Position numbers and translations under genes: made by a program
Part shown: piece after piece, positions 53,435 through 63,979 of the stretch
Position numbering within the stretch: position 1 is the first letter of the stretch
Layout of the letters: each line of letters begins with the position of its first letter
Notes under the pieces: generated by a model
Databases searched by the model: none
The model's input: the letters and a program-made list of their open reading frames with translations, nothing else
What the model was told of the DNA's origin: nothing
Assembly (NCBI RefSeq): GCF_963678635.1
Contig: NC_087065.1
Location: 63,142,754 to 63,206,753 of the forward strand
Reading direction: 5' to 3'
From: Symsagittifera roscoffensis
Lineage: Eukaryota > Xenacoelomorpha > Acoela > Convolutidae
DNA: 64,000 nt

Positions 53435-55171
53435 GCTGAAAATACAAAATTATGATCTAATTTTTTGACTCTTTTTAATTCTGAATTTTCAGATACTGTG
53501 AGACTTTTGAGCATGTGTGGGCCCGTTCGAGTTCGTAAATATCCGAATCCACCTCGAAACGTTAATTGTTGTGGCCGACTGGTGCATTTTTTCTTAACCA
53601 TTTTTGTCTTAGTTTGTTTCTTTTTTTTTCTAACGGAATTATAACATTTCTTTTTGATTAAATTCACTACTTGTATAAGCAGTCTTTGAACTTTTATGTC
53701 TTGTTTTGCAATTCAATAGTCCAATATCCTGTTCTGCAAAATAATCGCAGTTTTTGTAAGTTTAATTCGCTAATTTGACTTCCCAGGCAGAACTTGTCAG
53801 GCAGGAAACACGTACAGGAGATCTTAGAACAAAAGGTTGATAGTTTCCATATCAATATACGCATTTTCGCCTGTGAGGACAATATTTTTTTTTGCCATGT
53901 GCAAGAATTGAATTTTTTGTATCATTGGGCATAATTTTTTCCCACCAGGAGTTCCTTCAAGATGATCATGTGAAAAGTGGTGTGTTTTATTTTCCTTTCT
54001 AACATAAAAAATTGCCAACAAACTCACAATAAATTGTATTACTGTGTTAAAATTTAAGCATTTGTTGTACCATCTCTACATCGTTAATCTGATTTAAACT
54101 TTTTGTTATTTTTTGGCGTCTATAACAAACATTGTTTTATCTTTTGGTGCAAAAAAAACTTTCCGTCAATATGTTGAGTAAATATGTTGGTTTATCTTTT
54201 CAACCGTTCATTGTAAAAATAGAACATTTATCCTAATTACCATTCCCAGCAAAACAAGATTTAGCTACAAAGAAAACTTTGGTATTTTCCGGTGCTATTT
54301 GGAAAAAATGGTTTCATACGGCATTGCTGCAGTAAAAAGTGTAAGTTTTTATTAAAATGGAGCTCATTTAAAAGAAGAGTTTGTTCATACTCATTATACC
54401 CAGCTTTCTGAAAACCTTGGCCCCTATAGAGTTAGATTTGCCATATTTTCTTGCACCAGGAATAGAGCTGAAGGTTTTTTTATTAAAAAAAAAAAACAGG
54501 ATAATCACTTTTTTCGCCGAGTATTATCAGCATTTCGATGCATCCTGTAATTGATTGATGCTCCTTGTTGTACAAATGTAGTAATCTATTAAGTATGAAC
54601 GTATCAACTTTTTTCTTGTTTAAATCAAATTGAGGAAACGATGGTTTCCTGAATTAAAATGATAGGTGTTTTTTTTCTGTGTGGTGAGATTAAAAGATCT
54701 GATAAAAAACTAGAACTTAAGCAAACTCAACAGTCATAGTTATTTCAAACGTTTATTGCTCCGACCATTGAAAATGAGGAGGAACTTTGTATTTGGGAGT
54801 GCTACAAGGTTTTTTTTTCTTTTTTGTCCTTCTTTTCCACTTAAAATGAGGTACCACAAACAATCATCAGACTAAGTTGAGTGATTATAAAGCTATTTTA
54901 GTTGTGATTCGAACGACATTAGAAAATTTTCAATAAAATTCCGATTTTTTGTCTGATTTATAGCAAGTAACGCGAGCAAGCAGGCCCATTATATCTTAAA
55001 CAGGCCTAATTAAACCCGTATTGACTTAGTTTCACGCGGCATTTTGGGAATCGAAAAGTTTCGGCTTCTTGATTTTTGTATATTTTTCCTTGTCATTTTT
55101 TGCAAAAAGCTTTTGTTTAATTTGCTTATTTTACTTTGAATTTCAAGTTTGCTTAAGTTCTGGTTTTTTAT
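53435..55171. other. Long AT-rich stretch, no gene seen
   Basis: No exon supported. It contains the 54770-54930 partner of the repeat at 52855-53040. Confidence 0.4.
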
Positions 55172-55282
55172 CAGATCTTTTTATCACACCACACAGAAAA
55201 AAAACCTATTATTTTAAGAAAAAACTATTGTGTTTTTTACGACTATGGCTAATTAAACAGTAACCGGCTATCCTTGTTATAT
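55172..55282 (+). repeat. Dispersed repeat shared with 29560-29690
   Basis: See the partner: CAGATCTTTTTATC, CACCACACAGAAAAAAAA, ACGACTATGGCT and CAGTAACCGGCTATCCTTG. Confidence 0.65.
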
Positions 55283-56460
55283 ATTCGTGTTGTACTGCGT
55301 GTTTTCTGAATTCCCACTGTTCCTCGTATTTTCTTAAAAATGCAGCAAAAAGCAGGTTTTTTAAAAAAAATTTCCCAATTTCTACATTTTTGTTATAATA
55401 CAATTTATTACTTCTCTGAGAACGCGTAAACTGAGTTTGTTTGAGCTACATCTAAATGAGCTTCAGAAATTTCAACATTTTTCGTCGGCGAGGTTGTTGA
55501 ATGTGGACAGTGTTTTTCGTAAATATAGTAAGATAATCCTGTTCTGTAAATTTTGAGTCGAAGTAAACAGCCTTCAAATGGTGTTGAAACTTTTGTCAAT
55601 TTTTTTTATTAAGCTTAGCAACAAACTGTTTCCTTTTTTCTGAATTTCATGTAAGAGCCTCAATTTTTCATAAACTTATTTATCTCTGAATTTGATCAAA
55701 AGAGCTTTTTCTATTTATTCAAAAAAAGTTGCTCGGTTTTTTTCTGAAAAACCTCAAAATTGTAGTTATACATTTGAAGCGTCTTTGGAACTTGTTTTAA
55801 ATCTTTTTAACGTCTTTTCTGTAGTTTGTCTCGGTGTAGCTGGTTTTTTTTCCTTCTTTTTTAATATGCATATGTATCGAGGAAAACGTTTCAAAAAAGT
55901 TTACAGTACTATTTGAAACTAAACATTTTTACTACAGGGTCATTTTAGTTGTATTCCGGCGTTTTATATTATGTTGCTGCAAAAATTTTGAAAAACGTTT
56001 AATTGTGAGTTGAGAAAAAAAACGTGACGCAGTCAATTGTATGGTTTGTTCTTTTCTTTTTTGCCCGCAATGAATTTCACATATTTTTGTATCTTATATT
56101 CAATTGAACTCCAAGGTTGTTTTCAAAAGTTGGAATAAAGTGTTTTTGAGGATAACATATCAACACAAAATCTTAAAACATTTCCTCTGGCTGACTGTTT
56201 TTGTTTGCTTTGTTTATACCTTTGTATTTTTTTTACTAGAACAGATTTTACGTAATTTTACTACCTCAATTTACGTATGTGCGTATTTTTACTAGAACAG
56301 AATTTACTTAAAGCGTTTGATTGAACAGTTATTCTCAACTTTTTTTATTAACAAGCGTTAGTTTTTTTCCTTCATTTAAATAAGCAAAAGCATGAAAATA
56401 ATTTTTGAACTTTGCATGAAGATATTTACCTGGTTATTTCCTTTTCTTTTTTTTGATTTC
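55283..56460. other. AT-rich stretch, no gene seen
   Basis: Only short AT-rich frames without domains. Confidence 0.35.
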
Positions 56461-56469
56461 TGTTAACTT

Positions 56470-56780
56470 CAGTTTATTTCCTTTGCTTAATTTAAGGCAA
56501 ACTCCACTATCGAACAGCAAAAGTGTAAAGATCACCAAAAAGGTTATCAACTTCTTGTTTTGAAAGTAATTTTTTTTCAGAATCCCGATGGAATAAAAAG
56601 TTTACCTTTTGATCTAGTTTTCTCAAATTGGGTAATTTTTTCCAAAAATGTCAATTTTGGCTTGTTCTAGAAATTTAAAAAATTTTAAGACTGTCTATGT
56701 TTTTTTGTGAATTTCAAAACAATTTTTCCAATTTTTTGTCTGTTTGCTACGTTCAAACCGTCTCAATTGCAAAGCAAACT
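56470..56780 (+). mobile_element. HINE-like short element, variant core, degraded
   Basis: CAGTTTATTTCCTTTGC, AAGGCAAACTCCACTATCG, GAACAGCAAAAGTGTAAAG, CCCGATGGAATAAAAAG and TTGATCTAGTTTTCTC. The tail is barely recognisable (GTCTGTTTGCTACGTTC). Confidence 0.65.
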
Positions 56781-56789
56781 AAGCTCTTT

Positions 56790-57700
56790 TTTAATGAAAT
56801 CAAATGGCCCAAAAAGAAACGTAAAAGACTTCTAGTTTTGAAAGTGGCTTTCAGTTTTTACATTTTCCAGCAAAAAAACTACTTATTGATCCATTTTTCC
56901 TAAAAGGAATAATTTTATGAAAAATTGTTTTTCTTAAGATGTTTTTAAAAAAACTTGAAAACTGCCGAAAATGATTAATCGTTGCTGATTTTTTTTGAGT
57001 CAAAGACACTCTTCGAACTGTCGCTAAGCTATTTTTACCATTAAAACATGAGTTGACGATTAATTGGCCCATCTGTCTGCTATCGGGTGTGTGTTTTTGA
57101 TCTAGAAAAATTGGTTGTAGGGCCGACTTTGCTCTAATTACACTTAGAACTGTTCGATTCGGGCAGAAATTCTTGCTTTATCATTGTCAAAAATTTCAAT
57201 TTGGCTTGAAACAAAAAAGTTTTCATCATTCTCCTTTGAGCGTAATCAATTTTTGTCAACACACTGAAGTAGTTTCATCCGTTGCCCAGTAGTTCATGTG
57301 TTATATGCTTTTTGCATCGTAAACCAAAGTAATCGTGGAACCAAATGTGAAACTTGCTTGGGCTTTTATCTCGATTGAAAACCTTATAACCGGTTCAAAA
57401 TTCTGGTAAAAACCTATTATATTCAAAATGGGATTTTATTTTGAAAACTAATTCATAAAGCAAGTATCATTTTAAAAATGTAGCGGCTCTCAGAGCATTT
57501 ATATTGATGTGACTTTGATCTATTTTACATGGGATGGAAGATATTTTGAGGGGAGGATGTTAACTTGGTTCTAAGTTGGAGTTTTCAGCCAATCAGAATC
57601 AAGCTAAAATGCTGGGGTAAAAGATCTTAACTTTTTGAGTCTGGGTCGAGGGGGGAGGGTGAGTAGTAGATGTTGGAGGTGATCAGGGGGAGGGGGGGTT
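56790..57700. other. AT-rich stretch, no gene seen
   Basis: Contains CAGCCAATCAGAATCAAGC at about 57586, the same word as in the minisatellite at 61707-61945. Confidence 0.35.
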
Positions 57701-57713
57701 TATGGAAGACCTC

Positions 57714-57826
57714 ATGTATTAAGCTACGTTATAGATTTCCCGGTCTTCCATGCTATGTATTAAGATAGGGAATAGATTTCCCATGTATTAAGATAGGTTA
57801 TAGGTTTCCCATGTATTAAGATATGA
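57714..57826 (+). repeat. Tandem repeat around ATGTATTAAGATAGG..ATTTCCC
   Basis: Four copies of a unit of about 25-45 bp (ATGTATTAAG, GATAGG, TATAGATTTCCC) with an inserted piece in the first; a stray copy at 58283. Confidence 0.85.
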
Positions 57827-57833
57827 TGTTTTT

Positions 57834-57935
57834 GTGTCGAGTTTTTGGAAAAATTTTGGAAAAAATTTGAGTTTTGGGAAAAAATTTGGAAAATTTTTGA
57901 CAGAAGTTTCGATTTTTTGGAAAAATTTTGACATG
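57834..57935 (+). repeat. Low-complexity TTTTGGAAAAA repeat
   Basis: Irregular repeats of TTTTTGGAAAAATTTTG; related A/T-rich words recur at 58600. Confidence 0.6.
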
Positions 57936-58589
57936 CGTTATCTAATTGTTTCTTATCCTTCTTGTATAAGGTGTAGCTATAATATGTTACCTAGTCATGC
58001 TGAAACTTCGAAAAAAAGTCAAGTTTTTTGAGAAAAAAAATTTAAATTACAAAGAAAGTATATAATTCACTGCAATATATATTAAGTTTACCGCAATAAT
58101 TTACAATTACAAACAAAAAACTGCATTTTTACATAAAATTAGATATAAAATTTAAAACATGCACATCATGAATATTATTCAAGTTCTTCTGGAAGAATTT
58201 AAAAAGAAGAAATGCTGAATAAATTGCGTAAAATCCACACAAATTATCAGTTTTTTGTAGTTTCCTTTGAACCATACGCTACAATGTATTAAGATAGGGA
58301 ATACCGATGGTAAGCTTTTATGGTTTGTGTGATGATAAGATAATGGTACAAAAAACGTATTTTTTTTGGTTTTTGTGTGGAAATGTTTATTTTTTTCGCA
58401 AAATTTTTGGGGGCGCGTTATCTAATTGGGAACAATTAATTGTTAATTACGAGTAGATTGTAGAATTAAGGTTATGTATTTAGTTTTTTGGTGCATGGTA
58501 AGTCAATGGTAAGAATTTTTGTGCAAAAATTTGGAATTTTTATTTTAAAAAATTGTAAATTTTGTTGAAAAAATTCAAATTTTTTGAGA

Positions 58590-58692
58590 AAAAATCGCAA
58601 AATTCAAGTATTTGGAAAAAATTGCAAAAACTTTAAGTATTTGGAAAAAATTGCAAAAATTTCAAGTAATTGGAAAAAATTGCAGAAATCTC
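58590..58692 (+). repeat. Tandem repeat of about 30 bp, three to four copies
   Basis: Unit TTTGGAAAAAATTGCAAAAA followed by TTTCAAGTA. Confidence 0.85.
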
Positions 58693-58699
58693 ATAATTT

Positions 58700-61200
58700 T
58701 GGCTAATGTATTGTTGCTTTTGATCTAATTTTAAACATACTTTTACGTATAGATTTTAAAAATAAGCTAAGACTGTATTTTAATTGGCCTTATGTTGAGA
58801 CAATGATACAAAATTTTGAATAAAAAATGACTTTTTTCACAATTTTTTCCCAAAATATTGAAATACAATGAAGTTTACCTTAATTTGAGCTAAATATTTG
58901 GTTCTACAATGCTCTAAACACTGAAAAGAAGGTTCATAGTAGCAGAATCAATATTGAAACTTCCGGAAAACAGTGAAATTAGTCGTAATTTTCGAGAAGG
59001 TAGAATGAAAATTAATCAAATTTACATGAAATTTTCCATTTCGAATCTTTTATTTTGGTTTTTAACTGTTTTTTTTTGTCCAGTTCAGGGATTATTTTTA
59101 GGAACCTCAATTGAAACGAACATTAAGGGCAATATTCTATGAAAATTCTAAATCAAATTCCATGATTCAACTCCTCATTTTTTTCTGATTGAATTACCCA
59201 AATTTGTACAAAAATTACAACTTGTGAGAAATTTTTTATGTTAAAAATTAGAAATTTCAGATTATTGATAAAAAAAGAACAGTTTATTGCTAAAATTGTT
59301 TAAAATGGGATAAATGTTTCTTAAAATTTATTCGATATTGATTCAAATTCAACAAAAACTTCTTCATAACTGATGATTATCTCTCTGTTGCTTCTGCAAC
59401 ATAACTTTCAAGATTTTCCGTAGAGTTTTTCCATGTTTTAAAGTTATTCTTGCTTTCTGTTTAATACATGTTTTCGCTATTGAACACACTTTACTAGAAA
59501 ATTTAGTCAAAACGGGAGAATTTAGGAGGAAAATAGTATCAATTGAACGAACAGTTTGCTGGCAGAGATGAAATTAGAACTGATACCGTATGATTATTAC
59601 AATAAAAATTGTTAATATCTTCCTCAAGGTTCCCCTGTTCAGCTGCTATCGTAAATTATTTAAGCAAAATTTTGGGATCAATAACTATCACTTTTCTTGC
59701 AAAATAGTTATTAACTCGCTTTTTTTCTTAATTTATGACGAAAATTTTCTCAAAAATATTCAAGTGAGAAAAAATTGGTGCTAGTTAAAGCATTAAAAAA
59801 GATATGTACAAAATGAGAATATAAAGGTGTATTTTTACGATCTAAGAACAAATTAGGAGCAACTCTATTAGTTATAATCTGAAAATCTCCGGAAATACGC
59901 AAGAGAACCTAGTTTCTAACATCTACAATATAAAAATTTCTGAAAGAGCGAGTCTCAAAAAATTGTATTAGCAAAGCAAATCAAGGTGCAAACTGGAACA
60001 ATTGTGTAATTTTCCGCTTTTTATTAAGAAAAAAACTCTATGTAGTAATGTATTGTATATATTGTTGTATATTCTATGTAGTATTGTGTATGTATGTAAT
60101 TTTTGTGTATTGTATATAGCAAGGAAATGTAGATCTTGAAAGCAAGTTTTTGATTGATGCTTTGTGTATCTTCTTTCAAAAGATGTCGAATTGGGTTTGC
60201 TTCACAAAAATTAATCTCAAAACATATAATCTTTCATATAAAGTACCTTATATATCAAATGATAACAATTTTTTCTAATGAATTACGCATAAATATAAGA
60301 CTTTGAAAATTTTTATGTCGGATTTTTTCTCATGATATACTTTTTAAGCTAAATTTTAGTAAAATTATCTCAAAAATCCTAAGGAATAAATTGAGTTTCT
60401 ATCTCATTTTAGCATTTTCTCAGTTTCTGCTTCATCTACTATCTACCAAATGAATCCAATTTGGCAAATTTTTACTTGAAAATTGAATTTTAGATGGAAA
60501 AATGTATCGTTTCAACAAACGTTCAATAATCCGAAACTAAATTAACACCATAAATCCTTTACTAAAAGCCTTTAAAGGATTTTCTCAACCTCATAACTGT
60601 ATAATGCTGTTTTAAATCTGAATTTCAACTTTTTAGACTAAATTTTTAGTTGGAATGATGTATATCATTATCTTGAAACTTTCAAAGTTTAGCAAAATAT
60701 ACATTTTTTCCATGTCATTTATCAATTTCTTTTCTGAAATCATCAAAAAAAACAATAGAAAACATAATTCTTAATAATTCAAACCACATTATCTGCTTAA
60801 AAAGATTTTTTCTCCATGAACACTTTTACAAGCACTAAACAAGGAAAACTTTAAAATAGTAACTACAAAAAACCTTTCAATTAGTTGATGTTTTCCAAAT
60901 ATCCAAGTTTTGCAATTTTTAGGCATTTTTAGGCGCATACTTAAATACTCATTAGCAAATGTTATGCACTCTACTACAAATTTATCGCAACAAAGTCTCC
61001 GCAAGCTTGCAACCAAGGGAGTTTCTACTGTTGATTAAAAGTTTTCGGATCGAGTTCCATGGAACGCTTCACGACGGTTTGAACTCGATTTTTGCTCTGT
61101 CTTTAACATCAATCAAAACCTTTGAATAAAAAAATAAATGACAGTTCAGATAATGTAATGAAAACACTGTACAATTTTTGACTAGATTTGTTACAATTGC
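58700..61200. other. AT-rich stretch, no gene firmly identified
   Basis: One frame (ATG at 59005 or 59026, stop at 59142) begins with a signal-peptide-like hydrophobic run (LLFWFLTVFFCPVQG), but nothing else supports it. There is a TGTATTGTATA-type simple repeat near 60045-60120. Otherwise nothing seen. Confidence 0.35.
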
Positions 61201-61215
61201 TGAGACCTTTCAGGT

Positions 61216-61560
61216 TCAGTAAAAACTAATAATCATAGTAATTTCTATGTTTTTTTTAATTAAAAATTTTACTTTCTCCTGAAGTGTGTTTGGAGACTGC
61301 TGAGCACATAATTTAACATTATGCTGAAAATGCTTCTTCTTGAAATGATTAGCGAGTTCCTCGCTGCTATAAGTATAAAAATTACAGTTAGAACACTTCA
61401 AAACCACATGTTCTACGATGTCTTGATGCATCTTTGTGAGTGTATGCCCTGCCACATTCAAGACATGCAACTCTTTTGTTTCAATTGAGTGACGGCATCT
61501 CAATAGTAATGAAAAATTAAATGGGAGATTTAAAATGTACCAAATTTTTAGATAAGGTGA
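61216..61560 (-). CDS. C2H2 zinc-finger exon, protein unknown
   Basis: The minus-strand frame contains CSNCNFYTYSSEELANHFKK followed by KH, that is Cys-x2-Cys-x12-His-x4-His with an aromatic and a Leu at the expected hydrophobic positions, matching a classical C2H2 finger. Preceding sequence (ETKELHVLNVAGHTLTKMHQ) is protein-like, and the coding character begins around LRCRHSIETK. A pyrimidine tract with a GAG acceptor lies at the 5' edge (about 61572-61563), so this is probably one exon of a zinc-finger gene read leftward. The stop is at 61216-61218, so it could be the last exon. No partner exons identified. Target unknown. Confidence 0.5.
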   Translation of the reverse strand, partial: SPYLKIWYILNLPFNFSLLLRCRHSIETKELHVLNVAGHTLTKMHQDIVEHVVLKCSNCNFYTYSSEELANHFKKKHFQHNVKLCAQQSPNTLQEKVKFLIKKNIEITMIISFY

Positions 61561-61640
61561 GTTGAATAACCTCAAAAAAAAAAGTAAATAAAAACAGCAA
61601 ACTTATTAATCAATTGTTTTTAACGAGAAAGAAAATCAGA

Positions 61641-61994
61641 ATGGATATGCTATTTAGCCTAGCTGAAATAAAAATCATCCAATCTAACCATGGAGTTTTT
61701 AAAAGTATCAACCAATCAGAATCGAGCATTAATTACAAGGAAACTTTTATATTTTCTGATATCAACCAATCAGAATCGAGCTTCAATAGTCATGTAATTT
61801 TCATTAAATTCAATGTCCACCAATCAGAATTGAGCTTCAAAAAACATGTAATTTTCAACAAATTCAATGTCAACCTATCAGAATTGAGCTTCAAAAGTCA
61901 TAAAATTTTCAAGAAATTTAATGTCAACCAATCAGATTTGAGCTCTTCTTCTCATGAATTTTTCAACAATTTCTTTAAAATTTGTAGATTTTGA
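61641..61994 (+). CDS. Small ORF made of 18-residue repeats over a 54-bp minisatellite
   Basis: A frame with ATG at 61641 runs 117 codons. Its central part repeats an 18-residue unit of the form FNVNQSELSFKSHVIFKK five times, because the DNA repeats with a period of exactly 54 bp, a multiple of three. Not recognised. It may be a real repetitive secreted or structural peptide, or a minisatellite that happens to stay open. The region lies between two minus-strand candidate exons, and there is no evident splice signal or Kozak context. Confidence 0.3.
   Translation: MDMLFSLAEIKIIQSNHGVFKSINQSESSINYKETFIFSDINQSESSFNSHVIFIKFNVHQSELSFKKHVIFNKFNVNLSELSFKSHKIFKKFNVNQSDLSSSSHEFFNNFFKICRF
61707..61976 (+). 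repeat. Minisatellite, five units of exactly 54 bp, with CCAAT words
   Basis: The word AACCAATCAGAATYGAGCTT begins each unit; its CAAT lies at 61713, 61767, 61821, 61875 (mutated to CTAT) and 61929. One more isolated copy is at 62028, out of register. Confidence 0.95.
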
Positions 61995-62495
61995 GGATAC
62001 TTTCACAGACATTATTTGTGTAATAACCAATCAGAATGAAGTAATCACAGATTTTAAAAAACTTTGTAGATCAGAACCAGACTATGTTTATGAAACTTCT
62101 TAATCGATAAATTTTTTTGAATTTTTCCAACATAGCCAAGATTTGAAGTTTGATACCCTAGTGGGATAAATGAGATTTCTGAGTCTAGTATATATTGTTT
62201 TTTTTTCGATATTCAATTCAAATTTTGAAATTTCGATCAAAATTTTTTCGATTTGTGCTATTTCTAACCAGTGAAAAAAGAAATTACCAAAATATACTTT
62301 TTTATCGTTTTCTTTTTGGTATATTGTAGTATAAACAACCGGAAGTCTATTAAATTTGGATAGACGATCAAAAGATATTCTGACAAATCTGGATTTTGTA
62401 TTTGTATCAAATTCAAAACAGTAATCGAATTGATGTTCCTTATCTCCAATTTTTGTTTCATAGGCTCTTCCATTGTTTTGTTTTTTACTGATCGA

Positions 62496-62747
62496 TCACT
62501 CAATCTGAGTTAACTCTTCTAAATAAAAACATTGTTGATAAATCTGACAGTACTCTTCTTTTTTGTAATCTCCTCTCCATCTTTTTATCAAAACTATTGA
62601 ACATTCTGTGTTTCTATACAAGTTAAATCTAATACAATCTCCATCAACTTCATCTGTCCACCACTCTTGTAGTTTTTTGTAGTAGTTCAATTTTAAAATC
62701 TGATAAATGTTCAATTCAGACATTGAAAACGCTTTTGATGGAAACAT
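62496..62747 (-). CDS. Hypothetical 83-residue protein
   Basis: Not recognised. On the minus strand it starts at ATG 62747-62745, eight bases after a good acceptor TATATTTCAG (AG at 62757-62756). It ends at TGA. The product is rich in aromatics (YYKKLQEWWTDEVDGD), then strand-like CSIVLIKRW and an acidic-helical end FYLEELTQIE. The second half resembles the end of the larger frame at 63243-63668 in layout: basic beta strand, charged turn, second strand, short helix ending in L(T/S)QI. Both could be relatives or parts of one gene read leftward. Confidence 0.5.
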   Translation of the reverse strand: MFPSKAFSMSELNIYQILKLNYYKKLQEWWTDEVDGDCIRFNLYRNTECSIVLIKRWRGDYKKEEYCQIYQQCFYLEELTQIE

Positions 62748-62759
62748 TTTTCTTACTGA

Positions 62760-63242
62760 AATATATGAAGAAACTTAAAAAACTCGAACTGTTTTATCAT
62801 TTTTAAAGTATTTTGTAGTAACAATCACCGTAAATATTTTTTAGTTATTTAGAGTCTAATTAGTTTCAAGGAAATTCAAGTAACCAATAAAAACCTCAAA
62901 TTAAGGCAGAAAAAAATTGAAAACAACCAATGAAATTCAAAAAATCTTAAAAAAATAATGATAATGTTTTCAACTAAATATACATTCTTGTTTGTAATTT
63001 TCTTAAATTGCGGCAAAATTTAGCTAAATTTTGATGAAAACAATTATTAAATAAATTTATCTGTAATTTCATAAGCAAATACTGGAAAATCATTTTATAA
63101 TTGCTTAGTGTTTTATGTCAATTTTGATTAAATTGTATGTTTTGTCTGACTTTTCCTCAGATGTTATAGATCTAAATATACACTTTAGTGAGAAAAAATA
63201 GTTTTGAACCAATAATATCTCAATTACCAAACATGCAAAACA
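62760..63242. other. Possible intron or spacer between the two minus-strand candidate exons
   Basis: Strongly AT-rich, no ORF. Two more AACCAAT words at 62884 and 62927. Confidence 0.35.
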
Positions 63243-63680
63243 TCACAAAGCTTTACTGAGGTTTAATATTATCAACAATATTTGGGACAGTTGTTTGAAT
63301 TCATTCAAAGTATAGTTGACATATGCAACTTGCTTCAAGTCTTCATTTTCCTTTGCAGTGAAGAGTCGAATCCGAATGTAGGGTGGCTTGTTCACGTTGT
63401 ACTTCTTGATTGTGACACATACCCTCCTCATGTTGTACGTTGCTATTTCATATACTCTATTACAGATGTCGAGCTCCTGATCCATAGTTGATTCTCTGCC
63501 AGATTTGGCTTCATATATAGGTACGAGTCCAAGATTTTCAGCATCGTGAATATTAGTATTCCGTATTGCGGATATTGCTTCGCCTTCTTTTTCACTAAGA
63601 CAGACTTGTTGAGACTTTTCAAGTTGTCCCAAATCATTTATGTTTAATAGTTGAAAGCACGGTTCCAAGCATATTTTCCC
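63243..63680 (-). CDS. Hypothetical protein with PC4-like C-terminal part
   Basis: Not firmly recognised. The frame is about 140 codons on the minus strand with no ATG near its start, so it is probably an exon entered by splicing (candidate AG near 63682). The first 80 residues look protein-like and charged (LGQLEKSQQVCLSEKEGEAI). The last 60 form a pattern of strand VCVTIKKYN, strand YIRIRLFT, strand VNYTLNEF and helix FKQLSQIL, which recalls the single-stranded-DNA-binding PC4/Sub1 fold (strand-strand-strand-helix). That is a pattern match by eye and could be wrong. The gene diverges from the promoter at the right edge of the window. Confidence 0.45.
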   Translation of the reverse strand, partial: GKICLEPCFQLLNINDLGQLEKSQQVCLSEKEGEAISAIRNTNIHDAENLGLVPIYEAKSGRESTMDQELDICNRVYEIATYNMRRVCVTIKKYNVNKPPYIRIRLFTAKENEDLKQVAYVNYTLNEFKQLSQILLIILNLSKAL

Positions 63681-63870
63681 CTTGTAGGATTTTTAGAACC
63701 AAACAAATCTCCCAATTCTTTTTTGATTTTTTGAAAATTCAATATAGTTGGGACTATCAACTTTTCTCGAGTACATTTTGAAGAACAAACTGATCAGATG
63801 AGGAGAAATGAGAGAAATGAATTTGAGATTAAATGAAAATGGAAGTAAGCAGTATGAGTCATCGCCATTT

Positions 63871-63916
63871 CCATATATGGAATTAGTACCAAATATGGAA
63901 CGATTTCCCTATATGG
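63871..63916 (+). promoter_or_regulatory. Cluster of three CArG boxes at 18-bp spacing
   Basis: CCATATATGG (63871-63880) and CCAAATATGG (63889-63898) are perfect CC(A/T)6GG boxes for SRF/MADS factors; CCCTATATGG (63907-63916) has one mismatch. The starts are exactly 18 bp apart. In animals such clusters drive muscle, cytoskeletal or growth-responsive genes. Confidence 0.85.
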
Positions 63917-63940
63917 AAGCTGCGTAGGCGTTACTACTAC

Positions 63941-63948
63941 TATATAAC
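63941..63948 (+). promoter_or_regulatory. TATA box
   Basis: TATATAAC lies 25 bases after the last CArG box and 32 bases before the ATG at 63980. Transcription would start near 63970, leaving a very short leader. Confidence 0.65.
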
Positions 63949-63979
63949 TCAACCATTTTCTGCAAAATCATTTTTCCCA

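Noticed and set aside
57714-58692. CRISPR-like arrays
   Set aside because: The direct repeats here have no unique spacers of constant length and the DNA is eukaryotic; these are simple tandem repeats.
59005-59142. Secreted peptide with a signal-peptide-like start
   Set aside because: The hydrophobic run can arise by chance in T-rich DNA; no splice signals, conservation or further coding sequence were seen.
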